A stretch of 64,000 bases of DNA, taken from positions 1 to 64,000 of the forward strand of contig CAZKYI010000009.1 of assembly GCA_964557005.1 (NCBI GenBank), written 5' to 3'. Positions 1 through 6,301 of the stretch are shown in pieces. The notes below the pieces were generated by a model, which made no database searches, had not been told where the DNA came from, and saw nothing but the letters and a program-made list of their open reading frames with translations. Position 1 is the first letter of the stretch, and each line of letters opens with the position of its first letter. The stretch comes from JBECKS01 sp964557005. Its GTDB lineage: Bacteria > Pseudomonadota > Gammaproteobacteria > Pseudomonadales > JBECKS01. The translations under genes were made by a program, and so were the position numbers.

Positions 1-58
1 GTCTTGTCGCTGCGCTGGACTCGCAACAAGTTGCTCGCCCAAGCTGGCGGCGTTATGT
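1..58 (+). repeat. attC site 1 (left end cut by the window)
   Basis: The sequence ends in GGCGTTATGT (core GTTATGT at 52-58) and contains the CTGGAC box plus the arms GCAACAAGTTGC, which can fold into the usual bottom-strand hairpin. The 5' inverse core lies outside the window, so the preceding cassette is not seen. Confidence 0.75.
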
Positions 59-77
59 GAATTTTAGAGAGGCAATC

Positions 78-488
78 ATGAAATATTTAGTTGGGTTTAT
101 ATTGCTAACACTATCAGGTTTTAGCGCAGCGGATGAGTATCAATGGTGTCAGCTTAAAGTAGAGGCAGCGAAACAGTATTATAATTTACCGATTGAGCAG
201 CTTCTGGCGACAAAAAGTAAAATAGCATCTTCTAGTTCAGTAGAAAGCCTTTCTCAAGCAACAGGCAGAGATTATGGAGAGATGGTGTCGGCATTATCAA
301 AAAAGAATGTGTCTAAAGAAAAAGCAAATGAATTTGTAATTGGTTTTATGAAATCATTCGAAATGACTAACATCAGTTTTGCTATTAGCATGAAAAAAAT
401 AGATGAAGAATATGATAGAAAAGCCGATGAATTTTTCTGGAATGAAGTTTTCGATAGCTGTGTTAAAAAAAGCAAAGAAAATCCGTAA
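78..488 (+). CDS. Cassette 1: small exported protein of unknown function
   Basis: A 136-residue protein. I chose the ATG at 78 rather than the in-frame ATG at 57, because 57 lies in the attC core while 78 follows an AGAGAGG ribosome site at 66-72 by five bases. The N-terminus (MKYLVGFILLTLSGFSAAD) reads as a signal peptide with cleavage after FSA or SAA, so the product is probably periplasmic. The mature part is helical and charged. It has two cysteines, one in the start region (QWC) and one near the C-terminus (DSC), that could form a disulfide. I recognise no family. It is a lone cassette gene between attC sites 1 and 2, and it is AT-rich compared with the HNH cassette. Confidence 0.75.
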   Translation: MKYLVGFILLTLSGFSAADEYQWCQLKVEAAKQYYNLPIEQLLATKSKIASSSSVESLSQATGRDYGEMVSALSKKNVSKEKANEFVIGFMKSFEMTNISFAISMKKIDEEYDRKADEFFWNEVFDSCVKKSKENP

Positions 489-494
489 GCATTC

Positions 495-554
495 ACATAA
501 CCAGACGCTCGTGCTGTGGACTTGCTACGCAAGCCGCACAGCGCGGCGTTATGC
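495..554 (+). repeat. attC site 2
   Basis: The inverse core ACATAAC at 495-501 and the core GTTATGC at 548-554 enclose the arms GCTGTGGACTTGC and GCAAGCCGCACAGC. These pair with one extra base, the usual position of an extrahelical base in attC. It strongly resembles site 4 (same GTGCTGTGGAC and GCCGCACAGC boxes). Confidence 0.85.
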
Positions 555-868
555 AAATGAAGCGTGAGAATATAACTTTTAAAGAATCAATGAAGCGTCA
601 GATAGGCGTTATTGCGATAATGGTCGCTTCATTAGGTCTCTTGATGTGGGCAACTTTTCCAATCGAAAGTAAAAGAGAAGCGATATCATTTCTTGGTATT
701 GTTGGAGTTCTAGGTTTAGTGACAATCATGTTGATTCGAAAAAAAGCGAATCAAGTTCTTTGCGAAAACTGTGATGCAAATCTTTATTGGGTTATTGAAG
801 CAGCAAAAATGCACGAAGGTAAAGAGATTAACTTTTGTCCTGTTTGTGGAGAAAAAACCAATGCATAA
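551..868 (+). CDS. Cassette 2: small membrane protein with zinc-ribbon motif
   Basis: A 105-residue protein (103 if the ATG at 557 is used). Residues about 17-36 and 46-62 form two hydrophobic membrane segments. The cytoplasmic tail carries two CxxC pairs, CENC and CPVC, about 24 residues apart, which form a rubredoxin-like zinc knuckle. I recognise no named family and cannot give a function. Both possible start codons lie in or directly after the attC core and no Shine-Dalgarno sequence precedes them, so translation may be coupled or leaderless. The stop codon lies at the next attC site. The gene is a normal cassette between sites 2 and 3. Confidence 0.7.
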   Translation: MQMKRENITFKESMKRQIGVIAIMVASLGLLMWATFPIESKREAISFLGIVGVLGLVTIMLIRKKANQVLCENCDANLYWVIEAAKMHEGKEINFCPVCGEKTNA

Positions 869-940
869 CAAGGTGCGCCACGCTCGCTACGCTGGACTCC
901 AACTGCTGCGCAGTTGTCGCCCGTGCGCACGGCGTTATAT
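863..940 (+). repeat. attC site 3
   Basis: The inverse core GCATAAC at 863-869 and the core GTTATAT at 934-940 flank a 78-base element with CTGGACTCCAACTGC facing GCAGTTGTCGCCC, again able to fold into a long hairpin. Confidence 0.85.
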
Positions 941-973
941 TTCAGGAACGAACCATCAATAAGGGGAATCTCA

Positions 974-1573
974 ATGCGTATAAAATCAATATTATTTTTA
1001 ACGGCTATACTACTCTTTGGTACAGCTCATGCAGATTATAAATTTGATTATATATCCATAGGTGTTAGCAGTATTACAGATAATTCTCTTGGAACAGAAA
1101 TTGAAGCCAAGGGATTAGGTTTTGAATTAGTTAAGGAAATGGATAATAAGTTTCTCATAGGCGGCGCAATTTCAGCTACAGGTTATGATGATGCAAGTAT
1201 AAATGGAATTTATTTCGATGCTTCTTCCGTCAGCACTACCGTTGCGGTAGGAAAATATGCAGAGCTAAGTAATATTAAAATAGTTGGTTATGTCGGAGTA
1301 AGAGCAAATCAAGTTGAGATTGTTGTAGATACAGTGAGAGATGAAACAGATGATACAGGGCTAGTTGGTAGTTTTGGTTTTATAGCCCCACTCTCTGACC
1401 GATTTGATTTTTTAATGCTTATTGGTGTTGATACTTTATATGACGAAACCGATACTTCGACTACAATCGGCGGAAGTTATGATTTAAGCGATCAACTCTC
1501 GTTAGAAGGTACATACGGTACTGCCGATGAAGTTGATGTTTTTACGTTTACAATCCGTTTCAACTTTTTATAA
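974..1573 (+). CDS. Cassette 3: outer-membrane beta-barrel protein
   Basis: A 199-residue protein starting at the ATG at 974, 7 bases after an AAGGGGA ribosome site at 961-967; in-frame upstream codons lie in attC and lack such a site. The first 20 residues (MRIKSILFLTAILLFGTAHA) are a clear signal peptide with an AHA cleavage site. The mature part has alternating polar and hydrophobic strands with Gly/Thr/Asp-rich turns and ends in ...IRFNFL, close to the aromatic C-terminal signature used for outer-membrane insertion. It is probably an eight-stranded barrel of the OmpA/OmpW size class. The substrate or role is unknown. A surface-exposed cassette product could alter phage or host recognition, but that is inference only. 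Confidence 0.75.
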   Translation: MRIKSILFLTAILLFGTAHADYKFDYISIGVSSITDNSLGTEIEAKGLGFELVKEMDNKFLIGGAISATGYDDASINGIYFDASSVSTTVAVGKYAELSNIKIVGYVGVRANQVEIVVDTVRDETDDTGLVGSFGFIAPLSDRFDFLMLIGVDTLYDETDTSTTIGGSYDLSDQLSLEGTYGTADEVDVFTFTIRFNFL

Positions 1574-1592
1574 TTATTTTTGATATGTAGAA

Positions 1593-1652
1593 ATATAACA
1601 AGCTGCTGGTGCTGTGGACGCGCTTCGCGCGCCGCACAGCAGGTCGTTATAT
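1593..1652 (+). repeat. attC site 4
   Basis: The inverse core ATATAAC at 1593-1599 and the core GTTATAT at 1646-1652 surround the arms GCTGTGGACGCGC and GCGCGCCGCACAGC. It is 60 bases long and nearly matches site 2 in its outer boxes. Confidence 0.87.
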
Positions 1653-1684
1653 CCATCCGCAATACAGTGTAACAAGGAAAATAA

Positions 1685-3370
1685 ATGCAACTTATATTTA
1701 AACAACCTCATATATCAATCACGCAATTTTCCACTGTTGAGCTGCCAGATTTAACGGTGTTAACTGGCGTAAATGGCTCAGGAAAAAGTCATCTTTTAGA
1801 TGCTATTGTTAAAAATCATGTGGAGCTTTCTGGAGTAGCAAGTAATTCGATTGCATATTTTAACTACGAAACATTTAAACTAGAAAATGAGAATGCCTAC
1901 AATGGACAGCAGCTGGCAGAAGAACGAGAAAGCGCATGGCAATTTCATCAAACCAACATTAGAAAACAAGCTACATCTTGGCGTTCAACGCTCGGAGAGC
2001 ATTATCAACCACTGAAAGAACGCTGCACATCAGAAAAGAAGAGCTTATGGAGTATCAGCACTGAAACTGTAAAAGCATACAAGCAACAAATAAAAAACCA
2101 TTTTCAGAATAAAAATCTCAAAAGTAACGCACAGGCTCAGGGGATTTATTCCTTAGCAAAAAAGTTACCATATTCACTAGATGAAATTGATAAAGATTCT
2201 TTTGTAGAGCTTTATAAGCCATTTTCTTTTAAAAACGACTTTCTTCCACATCAGCTTGGAAAAATATTCTGGGACTACTATGTAAAGTACCGTTCAAATC
2301 AAATAAATGAATTTGAAAATGAAAAGCATGGAAAAAATTACCGCGTTTTAACGGAACAAGAATTTATTGCGGCTCACGGAGAAAAGCCTTGGGATGTAGT
2401 TAATAATATTCTTGCAACTTTCGATACCCTTAAATACCAAGTCAACTCTCCAGAGGGTTTTGACTATTTTGGTAATTTTCAGTTAAAGCTGAAGCATTTA
2501 GAAAAACCAGGTCTTGAAATTGATTTTGCAAGTCTTTCATCGGGTGAGCGAATTTTAATGGCGCTAGTTGCTTCAGTTTATAAGTCGTCTTCAGATGGAA
2601 ACTTTCCAGACGTCCTTTTGCTCGATGAAGTCGATGCCTCACTTCATCCTTCAATGATGAAAAACATGCTTGACGTAATTAATAATATATTTCTTGCACA
2701 AGGTGTAAAAGTAATTTTAGTTACACACTCTCCTACAACTATAGCATTATCTCCAGATGAATCCGTTTTTGTAATGAATAGATCGGGAACAAATAGAATA
2801 GAAAAAAAATCAAGGAACGAGGCGCTAGAAATTCTTACTGCTGGTTTCGCAACATTAGATCAAGGTTTAAAGCTATTTGATGAGGTTTCAAATGCAGGCC
2901 TGACAATTATCACCGAAGGTTACAATACGCTATTACTAGAAAAGGCATTAAGACTATCTGGCATAAATGATGTAGAGGTAATAAAAGGAGTAGAAGATGG
3001 ATCTGGAAAAAATCAACTAAAAACTATTTTTGATTTTTTTAGTAAAGTAAAACACGAAAATAAAGTTGTCATAGTTTGGGATTGCGATGCTAATTTTTCT
3101 ATTGAACCAAAAAATCGCACTTACCCTTACTTCATTCCAAAAAACACAGAAAACCATATAGCAAAAAAAGGAATTGAAAATGCATTTCCTTCAAGCCTAT
3201 TTGAAGATTTTAAAAAGACCATAATACTCTCAAATGGAAATACTACTGAAGAATTTGATGGGAGTCGTAAAAGAGATTTTGAAACGCACGTGCTAAATAG
3301 AAATACTATTGACGATTTTATGCACTTCAATCATTTTATTGAAGAAATAAAAAATATTATGAAATTATGA
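1685..3370 (+). CDS. Cassette 4: OLD-type ATPase with TOPRIM-like nuclease domain
   Basis: A 561-residue protein preceded by AAGGA at 1674-1678. The N-terminal half is an ABC/SMC-type ATPase: Walker A GVNGSGKS (residues 28-35), signature LSSGER (about 284-289), Walker B LLLDEVD (D314, E315) and a switch histidine in VTHSPTT (H348). After it comes a TOPRIM-like segment with ITEGYN (E411) and WDCDAN (D466, D468), the acidic residues expected to bind metal. This order matches class 1 OLD nucleases, which act alone. Many relatives serve in phage defence (P2 Old, GajA of Gabija). No UvrD-like partner (GajB), reverse transcriptase or other effector follows, so it is a single-gene cassette. A defence role is inference from family and context. 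Confidence 0.88.
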   Translation: MQLIFKQPHISITQFSTVELPDLTVLTGVNGSGKSHLLDAIVKNHVELSGVASNSIAYFNYETFKLENENAYNGQQLAEERESAWQFHQTNIRKQATSWRSTLGEHYQPLKERCTSEKKSLWSISTETVKAYKQQIKNHFQNKNLKSNAQAQGIYSLAKKLPYSLDEIDKDSFVELYKPFSFKNDFLPHQLGKIFWDYYVKYRSNQINEFENEKHGKNYRVLTEQEFIAAHGEKPWDVVNNILATFDTLKYQVNSPEGFDYFGNFQLKLKHLEKPGLEIDFASLSSGERILMALVASVYKSSSDGNFPDVLLLDEVDASLHPSMMKNMLDVINNIFLAQGVKVILVTHSPTTIALSPDESVFVMNRSGTNRIEKKSRNEALEILTAGFATLDQGLKLFDEVSNAGLTIITEGYNTLLLEKALRLSGINDVEVIKGVEDGSGKNQLKTIFDFFSKVKHENKVVIVWDCDANFSIEPKNRTYPYFIPKNTENHIAKKGIENAFPSSLFEDFKKTIILSNGNTTEEFDGSRKRDFETHVLNRNTIDDFMHFNHFIEEIKNIMKL

Positions 3371-3377
3371 TTAATGG

Positions 3378-3509
3378 ATATAACAAGCGCGTCAACCACG
3401 CTCACTGCGTTCGCTGGACGGCTGCGCCTTTGCAAATGTGTGGTTTTGCTGCGCAAAACCTTACCACACATTTACAAAGTCACATCCGCCGGTTACGCGG
3501 GCGTTAGCC
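3378..3509 (+). repeat. attC site 5 (long)
   Basis: The inverse core ATATAAC at 3378-3384 and the core GTTAGCC at 3503-3509 bound a 132-base element with the CGCTGGACGGCTGCGCC box. Its centre has paired arms AAATGTGTGGTTTTGC and GCAAAACCTTACCACACATTT around 3434-3474. The length is like that of Vibrio VCR-type sites and twice that of the neighbouring sites. Confidence 0.87.
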
Positions 3510-4082
3510 ATGATTACAGTCTCGTCCGCAGCCCTTAAGTCCGCGATCCGGCGATACGATGCCGGAGACCGTCCCTTTCGGTATACCCAACCTCGAGCTT
3601 GGTACTTGGTCACGCCGCGGGGCCGAGCGTATCCACTCAAGTATGTCTTCGCGTTGGCGCTTGGAGTGAAGCCCAGCGCTTTCAACACTTCGGATGCCAT
3701 CCGAGAGGTGCCGAAGCACGGCTACGAGCTCCGCAGGGAGCCGAAAGCCACGGAGGTAGAGTTCCAACGGAAGGTCGCTGCCTCACTGCGAAGCCCAAAG
3801 GCTCGCGCCGCGAGGCTCGCTCGTGCGCCAAAGCTTCCGAGGCGAACGCTTCGCGAGGTCATCGTATTTGAGCGCAATCCAGACGTTGTAGCGGAGGTGC
3901 TGTGTCGGGCAAATGGGCGGTGCGAGGGCTGCAAGCGTCCGGCCCCCTTTGTCAGGCGGCTTGACGGTTCGCCTTATCTGGAGGTTCACCACAAGTTGCA
4001 GCTAGCGCATGGAGGCGAAGATACCGTGGCCAACGCGCTTGCGCTGTGTCCAAATTGTCATCGTCGCGCCCATCATGGCTAA
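3510..4082 (+). CDS. Cassette 5: HNH endonuclease
   Basis: A 190-residue protein. The ATG at 3510 directly follows the attC core; the longer in-frame reading from 3438 runs through attC and is rejected. The C-terminal third is a zinc-type HNH nuclease: CEGC, then LEVHH (catalytic His), GGEDTVANALALCPNCH and HRRAHHG, so four cysteines can bind zinc and HH...N...H can form the active site. The first 110 residues are basic and resemble no domain I can name; they may bind DNA. Base composition is distinctly GC-rich (tracts such as GCGCCGCGAGGCTCGCTCGTG), unlike the AT-rich cassettes before it, which suggests a different donor. It may be a restriction-like or defence nuclease, but no methylase partner is seen. 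Confidence 0.85.
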   Translation: MITVSSAALKSAIRRYDAGDRPFRYTQPRAWYLVTPRGRAYPLKYVFALALGVKPSAFNTSDAIREVPKHGYELRREPKATEVEFQRKVAASLRSPKARAARLARAPKLPRRTLREVIVFERNPDVVAEVLCRANGRCEGCKRPAPFVRRLDGSPYLEVHHKLQLAHGGEDTVANALALCPNCHRRAHHG

Positions 4083-4167
4083 CTGTGTGGTCAAGCGGAC
4101 AGCGGGGAGAGGCTATCGTGTTTCCTGATGTTTTATCGTGCCGCTGCCGCTTAGCACGGCGTTATGT
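4077..4167 (+). repeat. attC site 6
   Basis: The inverse core GGCTAAC at 4077-4083 overlaps the stop codon of the HNH gene. The core GTTATGT is at 4161-4167. Internal boxes GTCAAGCGGACAGC and GCCGCTGCCGCTTAGCAC can partly pair. The element is 91 bases long. Confidence 0.8.
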
Positions 4168-4185
4168 GTCCCGCGCCGTTACCCC

Positions 4186-4226
4186 TTGCCTTATTTGGGT
4201 TTGAATAAGTACAATCAACAGTACTT
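4186..4226 (+). promoter_or_regulatory. Promoter and operator of the cassette toxin-antitoxin pair
   Basis: A -35 box TTGCCT (4186-4191) and a -10 box TACAAT (4210-4215) are separated by 18 bases. The perfect inverted repeat AAGTAC-N8-GTACTT (4207-4226) covers the -10 box, a fitting operator for autorepression by the Phd-type antitoxin alone or with its toxin. The cassette thus carries its own promoter, as is usual for toxin-antitoxin cassettes. Confidence 0.6.
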
Positions 4227-4248
4227 TCTAACGTACAAGGAGAAGATT

Positions 4249-4530
4249 GTGTCAAAACTACGCTTTGATGAAGATATCCGTCCTTTGTCTGATTTCCGGG
4301 CAGGAATAGCCTCATTCGTAAGGCAAGTAACCGAAACTGGTCGCCCTGTAGTGCTTACCCAACGTGGCCGGGGCGTAGCAGTACTGGTTGGGGTTCACGA
4401 ATATCAGGGAATGCAGGAGCGCCTGGAATTGCTGGAGGATGTATATCTGGCTGAAGCTCAGCTTAAGGCCGGGAAGGGCATTCCTCATAGCAAAGCCAAA
4501 GAAATGGTCTTGAAGGCTCTGCGCAAGTGA
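4249..4530 (+). CDS. Cassette 6: Phd/YefM-family antitoxin
   Basis: A 93-residue protein starting at the GTG at 4249, six bases after a perfect AAGGAG at 4237-4242; the upstream in-frame ATG lies in attC. The N-terminus (RPLSDFRAG...VRQVTETGRPVVLTQRG) is the Phd/YefM fold: DNA-binding residues followed by the VVLTQRGRGVAVLV strand pair and the HEYQGMQERLELL helix. The charged C-terminal tail should wrap the toxin. It overlaps the toxin gene by four bases (GTGA), so translation is coupled. It is expected to neutralise the toxin and repress its own promoter. Confidence 0.9.
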   Translation: MSKLRFDEDIRPLSDFRAGIASFVRQVTETGRPVVLTQRGRGVAVLVGVHEYQGMQERLELLEDVYLAEAQLKAGKGIPHSKAKEMVLKALRK

Positions 4531-4838
4531 AGCTGCTTTGGTCCCCGCTCGCACTTGAGCGTGTCAACGAAATTGCAAGCTACATTGCTCTGGATAAGCC
4601 TGCTGCTGCAGAGAATTGGGTTCTTGAACTTTTCGAACGTGTTGAGCGTTTGCCCAAACATCCTCGCAGCGGTCGCAAAGTCCCGGAGTTTGGAATTGAT
4701 CGCATCAGGGAGATTATGCATGGCGCCTATCGTGTTATTTATTCGATTGATGATAAAGCCAAACTGATCGAAATCTTGACTGTTCGCAGGGGCAGCGAAA
4801 TGCTGCGTGAAGATGAGATTGATCCAGAAAGCACATAA
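4527..4838 (+). CDS. Cassette 6: ParE/RelE-family toxin
   Basis: A 103-residue protein with a GTG start that overlaps the antitoxin stop. It follows the RelE/ParE pattern: WSPLALERVNEIASYIA at the N-terminus, a central helix pair (AAENWVLELFERVERL), the P-x-x-G-R-x-V-P-E segment (PRSGRKVPEFG), then IREIMHGAYRVIYSID and ILTVRRGSEML. This is the usual arrangement of ParE-type gyrase poisons; RelE-like ribosome-dependent RNases share the fold, so the target cannot be settled here. Such pairs are common in sedentary integrons, where they are thought to stabilise arrays. Confidence 0.9.
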   Translation: MKLLWSPLALERVNEIASYIALDKPAAAENWVLELFERVERLPKHPRSGRKVPEFGIDRIREIMHGAYRVIYSIDDKAKLIEILTVRRGSEMLREDEIDPEST

Positions 4839-4852
4839 CTGCAACGTTAGGT
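4832..4852 (+). repeat. Collapsed attC remnant at the array end
   Basis: Right after the toxin stop the sequence holds an inverse-core-like CACATAAC and a core-like GTTAGGT separated by only six bases. The outer parts of an attC site seem kept while the central arms are lost. Such a site should not recombine efficiently. Confidence 0.4.
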
Positions 4853-4950
4853 GTCACAAGATACTCACCATCTGAGGCCGCAATGAGTCAATGACTGGGA
4901 TTTGGCTTGTGGTTGGTGAATAATCAGTTGAATACTGAGGAGATTATGTT

Positions 4951-5349
4951 ATGAGTTATTCTGGACAGTGCTTTTGTGGTGCGATTCACTATCAACTTTC
5001 GGGAGAACCCAAGGTCGTTGCCTTGTGCCATTGTTCCGACTGCCGACGAAGTGCAGGCGCACCGATGGTGGCTTGGACGATGTTTCCCGAAGCTGCTTTG
5101 ACGCTGATAAAAGGGCAGCCGAAGACAATCAACTCGTCAGGTACAGCAATGCGCAGTTTCTGCGCTGACTGCGGGAGCGGATTGTTCTACAGAAATGCAG
5201 TCACGCTCCCTGGGATTGTCGACATACAGGCTTCAACCCTTGACCATCCCGAGGCACTACCACCTAAAGTGCAAATACAGACGGCCGAGCGGCTCGACTG
5301 GATGAAGCATGTTCATGAACTTCCTGAATTTGAAAGATTTCCGATGTAG
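4951..5349 (+). CDS. GFA/CENP-V family zinc protein
   Basis: A 132-residue protein after a GAGGA ribosome site at 4937-4941. It has the GFA (glutathione-dependent formaldehyde-activating enzyme) fold: CFCGAIHYQ at the N-terminus, CHCSDCRR in the middle and FCADCGSGLF further on, giving the seven cysteines that bind two zinc ions. True GFA activity is doubtful for most members; many are uncharacterised thiol-binding proteins. The gene lies just past the last recognisable cassette, and no good attC follows it. It may be a former cassette fixed in the chromosome or the first chromosomal gene. Confidence 0.9.
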   Translation: MSYSGQCFCGAIHYQLSGEPKVVALCHCSDCRRSAGAPMVAWTMFPEAALTLIKGQPKTINSSGTAMRSFCADCGSGLFYRNAVTLPGIVDIQASTLDHPEALPPKVQIQTAERLDWMKHVHELPEFERFPM

Positions 5350-5391
5350 GCGAGATGTCTAACCATCTGTTAACAAGATCAGGGCGTAGAG

Positions 5392-5793
5392 TTACGAAAT
5401 AGCCTGTGCTAACGACCTTGCAATATCTGGAAATTGTTTAAGTATTTTTTTGTCTTCTGTAACAAGCACGGTGTGGTTTCTTTTAGCCAGCGCAATAAAT
5501 TCGCAGTCATAAGCTGAGCATTCGCTGGTTTCAATCAATCGCAATACATCAAGAGAAGGAACATCGTATTCATTGCCAGCCAGCAAGATTTCAGCTTCGG
5601 TTTGTATGTCGTAGGCTTGCTCCAGTGTCAGTATTTGTTTCCGTAAGTACAACGCGAGAACATTGCGAAATTCGCTGCGCCAGAGTACGGGCGCTATCCA
5701 TTTGGGTTGCTTCAGGAGAAGGTGTTCAGTTTGCTCACTGAATTCGGTTGGCAGGTACAGGTAAGCCAGTATGTTGGTATCTACAACAATCAC
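5392..5793 (-). CDS. VapC-type PIN-domain toxin
   Basis: A 133-residue protein with a GTG start at 5793-5791 that overlaps the antitoxin stop by four bases. It is a PIN-domain RNase: the opening VDTNILAYL supplies the first acidic residue, WRSEFRNVL the second, and SAYDCEFIALA with LVTEDKKILKQFP the remaining acidic residues of the Mg-binding site. The ordering matches FitB/VapC toxins, which cleave tRNA or rRNA. It is read against the cassette array and could be a reverse-oriented cassette or a chromosomal module. Confidence 0.9.
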   Translation of the reverse strand: MIVVDTNILAYLYLPTEFSEQTEHLLLKQPKWIAPVLWRSEFRNVLALYLRKQILTLEQAYDIQTEAEILLAGNEYDVPSLDVLRLIETSECSAYDCEFIALAKRNHTVLVTEDKKILKQFPDIARSLAQAIS

Positions 5794-6035
5794 GGGCGTC
5801 CCTGTTCAATGGCTTTGGCAATGTCTGTAGTCTTGAATTGTTTGGGATTTAGAGAAGCTCTAATCTGTCTGGCGCGGGTAAGACGCTCTTCCTGACCGCT
5901 TTTGTCAGGGAGTAACACGCGTTCCAGGCAGGAGATGGCCTCACTGTTAATACTGCGGTGGTGGGCATCGGCCGCCTGTTTCAGGCTGTCATATATGGTG
6001 TCAGGTATGTTTTTCAGGGTAATGGTAGTGCTCAT
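5790..6035 (-). CDS. FitA-type ribbon-helix-helix antitoxin
   Basis: An 81-residue protein; I chose the ATG at 6035 because the sequence from there (STTITLKNIPDTIYDSLKQ) is the typical start of FitA/VapB ribbon-helix-helix proteins, and longer readings add an unrelated 23 residues. The beta strand TTITLKNIP contacts DNA, followed by the helices YDSLKQAADAHH and SINSEAISCLERVL. The C-terminal region (FKTTDIAKAIEQGRP) should bind the PIN toxin. It is the first gene of the reverse-strand pair, with overlapping stop and start codons. Confidence 0.88.
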   Translation of the reverse strand: MSTTITLKNIPDTIYDSLKQAADAHHRSINSEAISCLERVLLPDKSGQEERLTRARQIRASLNPKQFKTTDIAKAIEQGRP

Positions 6036-6052
6036 ATCAGGCTCTTGTAGTA

Positions 6053-6074
6053 ACCATAATGGTTCCAATATGGT
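6053..6074 (-). promoter_or_regulatory. Candidate operator of the FitA/VapC pair
   Basis: The inverted repeat ACCATA-N10-TATGGT lies 18 bases before the antitoxin start; its left half is itself the palindrome ACCATAATGGT. Ribbon-helix-helix antitoxins bind such paired half-sites to repress their own operon. Confidence 0.5.
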
Positions 6075-6142
6075 ATTGCTAGTTGAGGGGTAAGGCAACG
6101 GCAATCACTGAAAAGTATGATTTTGAAAGCTCAGCAAAAAAC

Positions 6143-6172
6143 CAAAAAAAAGCCCAACATGCGTTGGGCTTT
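6143..6172 (-). terminator. Terminator after tRNA-Asn
   Basis: The stem AGCCCAAC/GTTGGGCT (6151-6170) with an ATGC loop is followed on the minus strand by eight T residues (A-run 6143-6150). It sits 10 bases past the tRNA 3' end. Confidence 0.85.
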
Positions 6173-6179
6173 TGAGATT

Positions 6180-6255
6180 TGGCTCCCCGAGCTGGACTCG
6201 AACCAGCGACCCAATGATTAACAGTCATTTGCTCTACCGACTGAGCTATCGAGGA
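6180..6255 (-). tRNA. tRNA-Asn (GTT)
   Basis: A 76-base cloverleaf with acceptor stem TCCTCGA/TCGGGGA, T-loop GGTTCGAGTCC, encoded CCA, and anticodon GTT at 6222-6220. It lies between the array end and the aminotransferase gene. Confidence 0.95.
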
Positions 6256-6301
6256 ATATTCGGTATCTGGTGCGCGAAATAGCCAGCCAGAAAGGGGCGG
6301 T

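Larger units (their letters stand above)
1..4852 (+). mobile_element. Distal part of an integron gene-cassette array
   Basis: Six attC-like recombination sites (ending near 58, 554, 940, 1652, 3509 and 4167), each finishing in GTTATRY or GTTAGCC and opening with a TAAC-type inverse core, alternate with plus-strand cassettes that hold one gene each, or a toxin-antitoxin pair. All cassettes point the same way, with the GTT core before each gene. By integron rules attI and intI should therefore lie left of the window. No integrase is visible here. The sites differ in length (about 60 to 132 bases) but share a TGGAC box and long inverted arms, as in sedentary chromosomal integrons. A collapsed site at 4832-4852 may mark the array end. 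Confidence 0.88.

Noticed and set aside
3438..3509. N-terminal extension of the HNH reading frame through attC site 5
   Set aside because: The added residues are encoded by the attC hairpin itself; the ATG right after the core is the natural cassette start.
1..4852. CRISPR-like reading of the repeated palindromic sites
   Set aside because: Spacing is gene-sized and irregular and the repeats are imperfect, as expected for attC, not CRISPR.
5357..5397. Possible seventh attC (GTCTAAC ... GTTACGA) after the GFA gene
   Set aside because: The inverse core is good, but the other core departs from GTTRRRY and there are no paired arms. It may be a decayed remnant, too weak to list as a feature.
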